Source: Planctomycetota bacterium (lineage in GTDB: Bacteria > Planctomycetota > Phycisphaerae > Phycisphaerales > UBA1924). Taken from it: a stretch of 64,000 nt of DNA. Shown piece after piece: positions 35,834 to 44,505 of the stretch. The number at the start of each line of letters is the position of its first letter. The stretch's first letter is position 1. A program made the position numbers and the translations under genes. The stretch lies in the NCBI GenBank assembly GCA_018242605.1, contig JAFEBP010000007.1, forward strand, positions 62,001-126,000, read 5' to 3'. A model generated the notes under the pieces. That model had not been told where the DNA came from. It saw only the letters and a list, made by a program, of their open reading frames with translations, and did no database searches.

Positions 35834-37063
35834 ATGAAGAGATTGGCACTCGCCGTTCCCTCGCTCGTTCTTGCCTCTTCCACCTTCGCGCAGGAGACTG
35901 ATTCATCGCGGGCGTACGCCGCGGAACTCGTCGCCGACGCCGCCAACCGAACGAGCCTCGCTGACGACGGTTCACCGAGTGGCTACAAGAACGGTAAGTT
36001 CACCCTGACAGACGGCGGCCCAAACGTTCTGAACGTGGGCGGGTTCCTGCAAGCCCGGTATCTGGGCAACTTCCGACAGGATCGACCGGACGGCAGCCAC
36101 GACACTTATACCGGCGGATTCCAGATTCAGCGCGCCCGACTCAAGTTGGACGGGACCGTCTGGGACAAAGCACTGTCTTACAACTTCCTCACGGAGCTCT
36201 CGGGCAAGGACGGCACGGCTCAAATTCTGGACGCCGAGGGACGCTACACATTTGAAAACAAGGCGTACATCCGTTTCGGCCAGTACAAGCCCTTCTTCAA
36301 TCGGGAAGAGTTGGTTTCTGACACGTTCCAGCTCACCGTCGAGCGTTCGGTGACCAACGCGATCTTCTCGATGACCCGGTCGCAGGGCATGGGAATCGGC
36401 TGGCAGAATGAGAAGTTCCGCGTCGGCGCGGACATCACAGACGGATCGAATGCCCTCAACACGTCGTTCGACTCACCCAAGGAAGCCGACTTCGCGATCA
36501 ATGCCCGCGGCGAGTGGATGTGGAAGGGCGACGACTTCAAGCGGTTTAATGACTTCACCTCTTGGCGCGGGCAGGGGTACGCCGGGTTGTTGGGTGCGGG
36601 CATCGACTACGAGACATACGGCGACACGGGCGGCGGCGCCGTGGAAAAGCAGTTGCTCAAGGCGACGGCGGACGTTTCCATCGAGGGTGACGGCTGGAAC
36701 GCGTTCGCGGCGTTCATCTGGCAAGAGACCGAACCGGACGCGGGCGAGAACACCAACGACTTCGGAGTGGTGGTGCAGGGCGGTCTGTTCGTCACCGAGC
36801 AGTGCGAGCTGTTCGCGAGGTACGACGTGATCCTGCCGGACAACACCGACGGACCTGACGATTTCAACTCCGTGACCGCCGGCCTGACGTACTACGTGTC
36901 GCCCAAGAGCCACGCCTTCAAACTGACCGGCGACGTGGTATGGTACATCGATCCCGAGTCGAGCACGGCCATCGTCCCGGCGCCGAGTACTTCGCTTGAC
37001 CTGCTGACCGATAGCGCGGGCAACCAGGTCGCCTTCCGGTTGCAGGCGCAGATCGTCTTCTGA
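35834..37063 (+). CDS. Porin, phosphate-selective OprO/OprP type
   Basis: 409 residues. A signal peptide (MKRLALAVPSLVLASSTFA) is followed by a 16-stranded-type barrel sequence with GFLQARYLGNFRQDRPDGSH, FQIQRARLKLDG, FGQYKPFFNREELVS and an aromatic C-terminus (FRLQAQIVF). The FxxQRARLxxxG element is typical of polyphosphate/phosphate porins. It should be an outer-membrane channel for anions, with AAAGGA before the start codon. No Pho-box was identified. A short GC-rich inverted repeat follows the stop. Confidence 0.9.
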   Translation: MKRLALAVPSLVLASSTFAQETDSSRAYAAELVADAANRTSLADDGSPSGYKNGKFTLTDGGPNVLNVGGFLQARYLGNFRQDRPDGSHDTYTGGFQIQRARLKLDGTVWDKALSYNFLTELSGKDGTAQILDAEGRYTFENKAYIRFGQYKPFFNREELVSDTFQLTVERSVTNAIFSMTRSQGMGIGWQNEKFRVGADITDGSNALNTSFDSPKEADFAINARGEWMWKGDDFKRFNDFTSWRGQGYAGLLGAGIDYETYGDTGGGAVEKQLLKATADVSIEGDGWNAFAAFIWQETEPDAGENTNDFGVVVQGGLFVTEQCELFARYDVILPDNTDGPDDFNSVTAGLTYYVSPKSHAFKLTGDVVWYIDPESSTAIVPAPSTSLDLLTDSAGNQVAFRLQAQIVF

Positions 37064-37138
37064 GTCTCCCCGACGGCGGGGAAAAGCACCCGTCGGAGGT
37101 GACGGCGTGAATCAAGCGGATCACGGCGCGACGCCGAT

Positions 37139-37180
37139 AGCGATCCCCGATGCGGCTCCTTGTCCGCATCGGGGATCGCT
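37139..37180 (+). promoter_or_regulatory. 17-bp perfect hairpin directly before fliM
   Basis: The arms at 37139-37155 and 37164-37180 are exact reverse complements, with an eight-base loop. The 3' arm contains GGGGATCG, the best SD-like stretch for the ATG at 37186, so the structure could hide the ribosome site. There is no U-tract. It may act as a translational switch or as a transcript-end structure of the porin gene. Confidence 0.8.
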
Positions 37181-37185
37181 GCGTT

Positions 37186-38199
37186 ATGCCCGACATGCTC
37201 GACCAAAGTTCGATCGACGCCCTGCTGCAGGCCGTCGAAACCGGGGATGTTCGCCCGACCGACGCGATGTCGGCGATGGTGTTCACACAGCGTCCGCGCG
37301 AGGAAGCACCGCCGGAGGTCAAGGCGTACGACTTCAAGCGTCCCGAACGCGTCAGCAAGGACCAGATGCGCGCGTTGCACACGCTGCACGAGTCGTTCGC
37401 ACGCAACTTCGGCGCGGCCCTCTCGGGGTTTCTTCGCACGATCGTCGAGGTCAAAGTCGCGGCGTGCGAACAGATGACGTACTCGGAGTTCACCAGCGGC
37501 CTGCCGAACCCGACGTCGTTCAACCTCGTGGACACGGACGGCCTCGAGGGCCAGATGTGCCTAGAGATCAGCCCGCTCATCATCTACCCGATCATCGACC
37601 GCCTGCTGGGGGGGAATAACCAGGACCTGTTCATCCCGCAGCGTCCGCTGACGCTGATCGAGAACCGGCTGATCAGCAACGTGACCAAGCGTGGGCTCGC
37701 CGCGCTGTCTGAAGCGTGGCAGAGCATCCGCGAGCTCAAGTTCTCCGTTTCTGCGACGGAGAGCAACCCGCAACTGGTGCAGATCGTTCCGCCCAACGAA
37801 GTCGTGGTCGTGGTATCGTTCGAGCTGAAGCTCGCGAGCCGCGCGGGCACGATGAACCTGTGCATCCCGTACAACGTGATCGAACCGGTCATGGAGCAGT
37901 TGAGCAGCCAGTCGTGGTTCGCGGCGAACAAAAACCAACGGAGCGAACAGACGCAGAGTCGGATCACCAAGGGTCTGTCGCGTGCGCCGCTCGAGGTGGC
38001 GGGGATTCTGGCCCGCACGACGATCACGCTCCGTGATCTGCTGCAACTTTCCAAGGGCGACCTGATCGTGACCGAGACGGCCGCGACGAAGCCCATCGCG
38101 GTGTGCGTCGAGGGTGAACACAAGTTCTCGGCGCAGATCGGGCAGTTCCACGGGAACCGAGCGCTCAAGATCACCGGCGCGATCGCGCCTCAGGTCTGA
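37186..38199 (+). CDS. fliM: Flagellar motor switch protein FliM
   Basis: 337 residues. The N-terminal LDQSSIDALLQAVETGD (CheY-binding segment), the CheC-like middle (HTLHESFARNFGAALSGFLR, and later LIIYPIIDRLLGGNNQDLF) and the C-terminal SpoA domain (RTTITLRDLLQLSKGDLIV, FSAQIGQFHGNRALKITG) are in the usual order. It forms part of the C-ring that sets motor rotation. No other flagellar gene is in the window. A 17-base hairpin lies five bases upstream of the ATG. Its stop overlaps the convergent glycosyltransferase gene by ten bases. Confidence 0.94.
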   Translation: MPDMLDQSSIDALLQAVETGDVRPTDAMSAMVFTQRPREEAPPEVKAYDFKRPERVSKDQMRALHTLHESFARNFGAALSGFLRTIVEVKVAACEQMTYSEFTSGLPNPTSFNLVDTDGLEGQMCLEISPLIIYPIIDRLLGGNNQDLFIPQRPLTLIENRLISNVTKRGLAALSEAWQSIRELKFSVSATESNPQLVQIVPPNEVVVVVSFELKLASRAGTMNLCIPYNVIEPVMEQLSSQSWFAANKNQRSEQTQSRITKGLSRAPLEVAGILARTTITLRDLLQLSKGDLIVTETAATKPIAVCVEGEHKFSAQIGQFHGNRALKITGAIAPQV

Positions 38200-39998
38200 G
38201 CCGCGCAGAGCGTCCGCCAGCGATCACGGATCAACCTCTCCCAACGCCGCGAGTACCCAGGAGCATCGCACAGGCGTGACGACAACAGCCGTGAACGCAG
38301 TGAACTATGGAGTTCACGCAGGCGAGTCGCGTCAGTCGCGAGCGATACGGCGATCGCGGCGTATTCCGCCGCGTTGGCGGCGACGTACTCCCCAAGGCCC
38401 GCGGCGTGGAGGAGCGATGCGCCGATCCGGGAGACGTGCGAATCTCCCGCGAGCGTGACGACGGGCACCCCCATGAGCAGCGCCTCGCACGTGGTCGTGA
38501 CACCCTGGTACGGGAAGGTATCCAGGGCGATATCGATCCGCGAATAGCAGAGCAAATGGTCCGATCCGGTCGGGGCGTGGTCCAGGAGTTCAACACGGTG
38601 CGCCGGTATGCCGCGGCCGGCAAAGCGAACAAGGGTGCGTTCACGCACCTCGGGGTACGCGAACGCGGCGGCCTTCAAGACCATGACGGAATCGGGCACC
38701 GACCGCAGCACATCGGCCCACAACCCAACGCACATGGGCGACCACTTGCAGATGTTGTTGAAAGAACCGAAGCGGATCGGACCTCCCGGCACGCGGGGCG
38801 CAAGGTCGGGCGCGTTCATTGGGGGCTGATAGCACAGGCAGCAGGGGTCCAGCCGCCAGAGTTCCTGCGCGGACGCGAGCGTGGAGGTCGGCCTGATCGG
38901 CGATGGAACATCGGAAGGGTTGGTGACAGAATCGACGATCCAGCCATCTATGGAGGCGAAGCACGTGGCGTGCGGGTAGCCGATGGCGCTCACCTGCAAC
39001 GGGGCGAGACGTCGCGAAAGTACATCGATTCGGGACAGTGCGCTCAAGCCCCCAAGTTCAACCAGCACATCGAGCTGATCGGCTTCGACAGCCGCCGCGG
39101 CGGTGTGGGAGTCGAGTCTCCAGAGGTCTCGCCAATGATCTTCGCCCACCTGCTGGCGCATCGATCGCGACACACGATCGCCGCTGCCGAAGCAGGAATA
39201 ACAAAACAGTTCAACACGGGCGCGATCCAGGTGCGAGAGCAGCGGCTCCAGGAATCTCGCTACGGCATGGTCGCGAAGATCGGGGGAAATGAACCCGACC
39301 CGCAGACGCCGGGAGGGATCGGGGTCGAACCACTTGAGTTCGTGGGGTGAACGGGGCTTGACGCCCTGGAGGTCAAAGTCCGCGGTGGCCCTTGCCGCGG
39401 CCATGTGGTAGCCGAGCGTGCGTTCGGCGGGCGAGACATCGTCGTACAGACTCATCATGCACAGCAAGGAGAGCACCGCGCGGTCGCCGGGAGCGGACCG
39501 AAGGCACGCGCGGAGTCCCTCGCAGGCCTCGGCGACTTCGCCGAGACGGAACCGAACATCGTTGAGCCCGAGCACGTAGCGCGAGTCGTTGCCGAAGCGA
39601 TCGATGAGAGCCCGGTACTGATCGCGAGCCTCAGTCAGCCTGTTGAGGCCGTCGAGCGCGACGGCGCGATTGAAAAGAGCGGTCTCCGCGTGCGGGTGGC
39701 CTGCGGGGACGCGATCAAGGAGCGTCAGGGCTTCGGCGAGGCGCCCCCGGGCGAGGAGGGAGGCCGCGAGCACACCCCCATATCCGGGATCTGCGGGTGC
39801 CAGGCTTATGGCACGGCGGAGCATGAGTTCGGCCTGGTCCACCTTGCCGGCCTGCAGGAGAATCACGCCCAACTGGGAGTATGCCTGCGCGTCACCGGGT
39901 TTGCGCCGCACATGGGCACGCAGAATCGCTTCGGCGCGGACGAGGTCGCCCGCGACCCGGGCCTGCTCCGCGGCGGCGAGCGATGATGATCCGGTCAT
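38190..39998 (-). CDS. TPR / SPINDLY-type (GT41) O-GlcNAc transferase-like protein
   Basis: 602 residues. Three to four TPR units fill residues 1-150 (AYSQLGVILLQAGKVDQAEL and similar). The C-terminal half is a GT41 catalytic region: RVGFISPDLRDHAVARFLEP, VLVELGGLSALSRIDVLSRR, FGSFNNICKWSPMCVGLWAD and FPYQGVTTTCEALLMGVPVV. It may transfer GlcNAc or a related sugar to proteins. Bacterial members are poorly characterised. A ten-base convergent overlap with fliM is present. The ATG at 39998 is consistent with the first TPR helix. Confidence 0.87.
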   Translation of the reverse strand: MTGSSSLAAAEQARVAGDLVRAEAILRAHVRRKPGDAQAYSQLGVILLQAGKVDQAELMLRRAISLAPADPGYGGVLAASLLARGRLAEALTLLDRVPAGHPHAETALFNRAVALDGLNRLTEARDQYRALIDRFGNDSRYVLGLNDVRFRLGEVAEACEGLRACLRSAPGDRAVLSLLCMMSLYDDVSPAERTLGYHMAAARATADFDLQGVKPRSPHELKWFDPDPSRRLRVGFISPDLRDHAVARFLEPLLSHLDRARVELFCYSCFGSGDRVSRSMRQQVGEDHWRDLWRLDSHTAAAAVEADQLDVLVELGGLSALSRIDVLSRRLAPLQVSAIGYPHATCFASIDGWIVDSVTNPSDVPSPIRPTSTLASAQELWRLDPCCLCYQPPMNAPDLAPRVPGGPIRFGSFNNICKWSPMCVGLWADVLRSVPDSVMVLKAAAFAYPEVRERTLVRFAGRGIPAHRVELLDHAPTGSDHLLCYSRIDIALDTFPYQGVTTTCEALLMGVPVVTLAGDSHVSRIGASLLHAAGLGEYVAANAAEYAAIAVSLATDATRLRELHSSLRSRLLSSRLCDAPGYSRRWERLIRDRWRTLCAAQT

Positions 39999-40016
39999 CC
40001 CGCGCCCACCTCCGCG

Positions 40017-41120
40017 TCACACATTAAAGAGGAAGTGACAGACATCGCCGTCCTGCATCACGTAGTCCTTGCCTTCGATGCGCATTTTTCCGGCTTCCTT
40101 GATCGCCTTCTCGGCCTTGTACTTCTGCAGGTCGGGCACCGAGTAAATTTCCGCCCGGATAAAGCCGCGTTCAAAGTCGGTATGGATGACGCCCGCGGCC
40201 TGGGGAGCGGTGAAGCCCTTGTGGATGGTCCAGGCGCGGACTTCTTTCTCACCAGCGGTGAAGTACGACTGGAGGCCGAGCAGGTGGTACGCGGCGTGGG
40301 CGACGGCGTCGAGGGCCGGCTCGGTCATGCCGAGAGCCTCGAGCATCTCCTTCTGTTCGGCGGGGGACATCTGCGAGAGTTCACTCTCGATCTTGGCGCA
40401 CACGGGCACGACCTCGCTGCCTTCCTTGTCCGCGTGCTCGCGGACCTTCTGGCACATCGGGCTCTGGCCCTTGAGGTCTTCCTCATCGACGTTCATCACG
40501 TACAGAACCTTCTTTGCGGTGATGAGGCCGAGCATCTTGGCGGCCTTCTGCTGTTCGGGGTCGTCGATCTTGCAGGTCCGCGCGGGCTTTCCGGACTCGA
40601 GGTGAGGCTTGAGCTTCTTAAGAGCTTCCCAGCGGGCGATGGTCTCCTTCTCACCGCTCTTGGCCGCACGCTCGGACTTGGTGTACGTTCCGTCGACCGT
40701 CTCGAGGTCGGCGAGGATGAGTTCGGTGTTGATGATCTCGATGTCACGGATGGGATCGACGGTGCCGGAGACGTGGATGATGTCCTCACCGCCCGGTGCC
40801 TTGGTAAAGCAGCGGACCACCTGGAGAATCGCGTCGACTTCGCGGATGTGGCTGAGGAACTTGTTGCCGAGTCCTTCGCCTTGAGAAGCGCCCTTGACGA
40901 TGCCCGCGATGTCAACCAGCCGCAGCAGCGCGGGGATGACCTTCTGGGTCTTGATGAACGACTGGATGATCTCCAATCGGGGCTCGGGCACCGGCACGAC
41001 GCCGACGTTGGGCTCGATCGTGGCGAACGGGTAGTTCGCCGCGAGAATGTTGGCCCGCGTCAGGGCGTTGAAGAGCGTGCTTTTGCCCACGTTGGGCAGT
41101 CCGACGATGCCGGCTTCCAT
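40017..41120 (-). CDS. ychF: YchF/OLA1-type P-loop ATPase
   Basis: 367 residues, normal for YchF. It begins [21 protein letters not shown] (G1). [20 protein letters not shown] (G3) and [10 protein letters not shown] follow, and a TGS-like C-terminus ends in [20 protein letters not shown]. YchF prefers ATP over GTP and is linked to ribosomes and stress responses. The true start is the ATG at 41120. The longer frame upstream has no family match. CAGGAAC lies about ten bases before it. Confidence 0.95.
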   Translation of the reverse strand: MEAGIVGLPNVGKSTLFNALTRANILAANYPFATIEPNVGVVPVPEPRLEIIQSFIKTQKVIPALLRLVDIAGIVKGASQGEGLGNKFLSHIREVDAILQVVRCFTKAPGGEDIIHVSGTVDPIRDIEIINTELILADLETVDGTYTKSERAAKSGEKETIARWEALKKLKPHLESGKPARTCKIDDPEQQKAAKMLGLITAKKVLYVMNVDEEDLKGQSPMCQKVREHADKEGSEVVPVCAKIESELSQMSPAEQKEMLEALGMTEPALDAVAHAAYHLLGLQSYFTAGEKEVRAWTIHKGFTAPQAAGVIHTDFERGFIRAEIYSVPDLQKYKAEKAIKEAGKMRIEGKDYVMQDGDVCHFLFNV

Positions 41121-41264
41121 GCGAATATGTTCCTGAAAGGGTGAGGGTCTCGATGGTAGTGACCATCGGCAGCGGAAGCACGCCGCGGACGGAATCTGCG
41201 GCGGTTTAGACGCGATTTTCGGCGTTGAGCGGGGGCTTGCGAGAGTCCGGGCGGCGGTCGGCCT

Positions 41265-41273
41265 TGCTATTAT
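41265..41273 (+). promoter_or_regulatory. Extended -10 promoter-like element before the DHS gene
   Basis: TGCTATTAT fits an extended -10 (TGnTATAAT) with no clear -35 partner. It would give a leader of about 100 bases before the ATG at 41383. Chosen by eye. Confidence 0.35.
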
Positions 41274-41382
41274 TCCGAGTTCGCCGTCACCCCCGGCGAG
41301 CCCGATCACCATCAAGGCCAGGGGGGTTGGCCCACCACACCGGCATCGCCGCGGGACGCGGCGAGATTTCGGAGCTATTTCC

Positions 41383-42519
41383 ATGCCGCAGAACTGGACC
41401 AAGAAGGAACTTCTCAGCAACCCCATCAAGCACGTCGACATCACGGCGTTCGACGCCCGGCCGATCGTCGATTCGTACCGCAAGATGGCGTATAGCAGCC
41501 GCACGCTGGCGAACGCGGCGGACATCTACTCGATGATGCTCCGCGACAAGGAGTGCGCGGTGATCCTGACCCTGGCGGGCTCGCTGATCAGCGCGGGCCT
41601 GAAGAAGGCGATCGTGACCCTGATCGAGAACAACATGGTGGACGCGATCGTCTCCACCGGCGCGAACATCGTGGACCAGGACTTCTTCGAGGGCCTGGGC
41701 TTCAAGCACTACATCGCCCCCGGCAGCCCCGAGGCGCCCCCGGTGGACGACATGACGCTGCGCAACTGGATGATCGACCGCATCTACGACACGTACATCG
41801 ACGAGGACGATCTCCGCGCGTGCGACGAAGCGACGCACAAGATCTTCAACATGTTCGAGCCCGGCGCCTACTCCTCACGCGAGTTCATCGACGCGATGGG
41901 CGCGTACCTCGCCAAGAACCACGCGAAGAACGAGAGCATTGTCAAGACGTGCCACCTCAAGAAGGTGCCGATCTTCGTGCCCGCCTTCAGCGACTGCTCG
42001 GCGGGCTTCGGCATCGTGCTGCAGCAGACCGAAGCCATCGAGGAAGGCCGCGGGCAGGTGGCGTTCGACAGCGGCAAGGACTTCCGCGAGTTGACGGACA
42101 TCAAGCTGGCGTGCAAGGACACCGGCCTGCTGATGCTCGGCGGCGGCGTGCCCAAGAACTTCGCACAGGACATCGTGGTGGCGGCTGAGCTGCTGAACGA
42201 ACGCAAGGGCGGCAAGGCCCGCGGCGACATCGGTATGCACAAGTACGCCGTGCAGATGACCGTGGCGGACAGCCGCGACGGAGCGCTCTCGGGCTCGACG
42301 CTCCGCGAGGCGTGCTCCTGGGGCAAGGTGGACGTGGTTCACGAGCAGATGGTGTTCGGCGAACTTTCGGCGCTGTTCCCGATCCTGGCGAGCGACGCGT
42401 TCCATCGGGGCGCGTGGAAGGGCCGCAAGGGATTCAAGTTCGCGGAGCTGTTCGAGAAGGGCGCGGGCACGCCGAACTTCGTGGCGGCTCCGCAGCGCCG
42501 CAAGACGACCGCTCGGTAA
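41383..42519 (+). CDS. Deoxyhypusine synthase-family protein
   Basis: 378 residues with NAD/spermidine-site segments of the deoxyhypusine synthase family: [52 protein letters not shown] and the catalytic-lysine region [16 protein letters not shown]. In eukaryotes and archaea the enzyme transfers the aminobutyl group of spermidine to eIF5A. Bacteria lack that target, and some relatives make homospermidine or other polyamines instead. The product here cannot be told. GGAG lies eight bases before the ATG. A terminator follows the stop. The upstream leader has several small hairpins. Confidence 0.9.
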   Translation: MPQNWTKKELLSNPIKHVDITAFDARPIVDSYRKMAYSSRTLANAADIYSMMLRDKECAVILTLAGSLISAGLKKAIVTLIENNMVDAIVSTGANIVDQDFFEGLGFKHYIAPGSPEAPPVDDMTLRNWMIDRIYDTYIDEDDLRACDEATHKIFNMFEPGAYSSREFIDAMGAYLAKNHAKNESIVKTCHLKKVPIFVPAFSDCSAGFGIVLQQTEAIEEGRGQVAFDSGKDFRELTDIKLACKDTGLLMLGGGVPKNFAQDIVVAAELLNERKGGKARGDIGMHKYAVQMTVADSRDGALSGSTLREACSWGKVDVVHEQMVFGELSALFPILASDAFHRGAWKGRKGFKFAELFEKGAGTPNFVAAPQRRKTTAR

Positions 42520-42544
42520 ATCGCGGCCAACCAGCATGACTCCG

Positions 42545-42573
42545 AACCGCCCCTGCCGCAGGGGCGGTTTTTT
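42545..42573 (+). terminator. Rho-independent terminator after the DHS gene
   Basis: An 11-base perfect stem, AACCGCCCCTG with CAGGGGCGGTT, has a three-base loop and is followed by a T-run. It lies 25 bases after the stop codon. Confidence 0.93.
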
Positions 42574-42617
42574 GTTTCACACGTGCGGGCGGTGACTGGA
42601 GGGACATACGCTGGGCG

Positions 42618-43214
42618 ATGGCCAAGAGAGATGCGACGCGACAACTCGCTTCGACGTCGCCACGGGGGCGTGCGGCGTACGTTGCACTGTTGCGGGGCAT
42701 CAACGTGGGCGGGAAGAACCGGATCGCGATGAAGGACCTGTCGGCGATCTTTGCGAGCGCAGGGGCGAGCGATGTGCGCACGTATATCCAGAGCGGGAAC
42801 GTGGTGTATGCGGCGGACGCGACGACCGCGGCGGGCGTTGCGAAGGCGGTGACGTCGGCCATCCAAACCAAGTTGGGGCTGTCGATTCCGGTCGTGACGC
42901 GAAACGCGAACGAATTCGAAGCGGCGATGGCGGCCAATCCGTTTCTTGCAGCCGGGGCGGATCCGGAGGCTCTCTACCTTGGGCTTCTGGCGGACACGCC
43001 CTCGAAGCAATGCGTCGCGGCGCTCGATCCGCAACGATCGCCGGGAGATCGTTTTGCCGTCATCGGCCGCGAGTTCTATCTGCACCTACCCAACGGGGTG
43101 GCGAAGAGCAAGCTGACCAACGCGTACTTTGATTCAACGCTGCGGACGGTGAGCACGGTGCGGAACTGGCGCACGGCGACCGCGTTGGCGGAGATGCTGC
43201 GGGGGCTGGCGTGA
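42618..43214 (+). CDS. DUF1697 family protein
   Basis: 198 residues with the DUF1697 hallmarks AAYVALLRGINVGGKNRIAM and VRTYIQSGNVVYAAD, plus FAVIGREFYLHLPNGVAKSK near the end. The biochemical role of the family is unknown. It starts after the DHS terminator and is convergent with the metal permease gene (ten-base gap). Confidence 0.9.
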   Translation: MAKRDATRQLASTSPRGRAAYVALLRGINVGGKNRIAMKDLSAIFASAGASDVRTYIQSGNVVYAADATTAAGVAKAVTSAIQTKLGLSIPVVTRNANEFEAAMAANPFLAAGADPEALYLGLLADTPSKQCVAALDPQRSPGDRFAVIGREFYLHLPNGVAKSKLTNAYFDSTLRTVSTVRNWRTATALAEMLRGLA

Positions 43215-43224
43215 GGCCAAAGGA

Positions 43225-44505
43225 TTACTCGCCTTCTTCAGGGATGCGCTTGCCCTGAGGGTCCAGACCGGTCCGCAGTTCGGCGTTGATGCCCTCTCGA
43301 AGTTCGGGAGTGATGTAGTGCTCCATGCGCTCGCTGGGCTCGTGCACGTGGTCTATGGGCAGGCCGAGGTACTTGGCCAGGAAGCTCTCCCACAGGCGGT
43401 GGGAACGAACGAGCTTGCGGGCATCGCTCTCGCCGGCGGCGGTGAGGCGCATGCCGTCGGCGTGCGAACTCACTCGCTTGGAGCGGGAGAGGCCCCAGAC
43501 AGCGAGGCGCGCCCGCAATCCGCCGCCGATGCCGCCGCGAACCGTGCCCGCGGGAAGCGCGGAGCCGGGGCGGACTTCGCCGGAACGGAAGAGCATGCCC
43601 AAGGCGTCTTCGCGGGCGATGCGCTGCGAAAGGCGCAAACGCCTGACGAGTTTGGCGACCACACCTTCGCGGGGCGCGAGAAACACGCAGAGGGCGAACT
43701 CGACGCCAACGGCGACGCTCATCATTCCCGCGGCGGCGACGTTCCAATAGAGGGCGGCGAGGTAGCCGGCGCCCGCGGCCAGCGCAGCCAGGATGACCGA
43801 GAGCCAGAGCATGCGGCTGAGGCGGTCGGTGAGCATGTGGGCCGACGCCGCGGGGCCGATGAGCATGGCGACCACGAGCACGGAGCCGACGGATTCAAAG
43901 CTCACCACGGTGGTGGACGCGACGACACCCATCAGGCAGTAGTGAATGAGCGCGGCGGAGAAGCCCAGTGAGGTCGCGAGTGCGCCGTCGAAGCTCGCGA
44001 GTTTGAGTTCCTTGAAGAAAACGGCGGCGAGCATGCTGTTGATGATCGCGGCGGATCCAAGGATGATCACGGCGCGAGGGATGGACGCGCCGAATAGTTC
44101 GACCCGGGTGAACGGGGTCATGGCGATCTCGCCGTACAGCACGCAGCCCGGATCGAGATCGACGTTGCGGGCGGCGAGGGAGATCATGATCACGCCCAGA
44201 GCGAAGAGCGTGGAGAAGACAACGCCCATGGCGGCGTCTTCGGGCACGTTGCCCATGCGGGTAATCCAGGCGGAGAGCACGGCGGTGGCGAGGCCGGCGA
44301 TGCCAGCGCCGATGAGCATGGGGAGCAGGTCGCGGGTGCCGGTGAGGAGGAACGCCGCGGCGAGGCCGGGAAGGATCGCGTGGGAGATCGCGTCACCCAG
44401 CATCGACATCTTTCGGAGCACCAGGAAGCAACCGGGGACGGCGCAGGCGATGCCGCAGAGCACCGCGGCGAGTAGCGTCCACCATTCGCCTTCGTGCAGC
44501 ATCAT
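43225..44505 (-). CDS. Metal ABC permease with C-terminal DtxR-like domain
   Basis: 426 residues. The first 290 form an ABC-3 (TroC/MntB) permease: GCFLVLRKMSMLGDAISHAI near the start and about eight helices. After residue 290 a soluble region follows with a degenerate winged helix and then a DtxR/MntR-type metal-binding dimerisation block (SHRLWESFLAKYLGLPIDHV and ERMEHYITPELREGI) that keeps the expected His and Glu residues. It should help import Mn2+ (or Zn2+/Fe2+). Its ATG overlaps the previous permease's stop (ATGA). Confidence 0.9.
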   Translation of the reverse strand: MMLHEGEWWTLLAAVLCGIACAVPGCFLVLRKMSMLGDAISHAILPGLAAAFLLTGTRDLLPMLIGAGIAGLATAVLSAWITRMGNVPEDAAMGVVFSTLFALGVIMISLAARNVDLDPGCVLYGEIAMTPFTRVELFGASIPRAVIILGSAAIINSMLAAVFFKELKLASFDGALATSLGFSAALIHYCLMGVVASTTVVSFESVGSVLVVAMLIGPAASAHMLTDRLSRMLWLSVILAALAAGAGYLAALYWNVAAAGMMSVAVGVEFALCVFLAPREGVVAKLVRRLRLSQRIAREDALGMLFRSGEVRPGSALPAGTVRGGIGGGLRARLAVWGLSRSKRVSSHADGMRLTAAGESDARKLVRSHRLWESFLAKYLGLPIDHVHEPSERMEHYITPELREGINAELRTGLDPQGKRIPEEGE

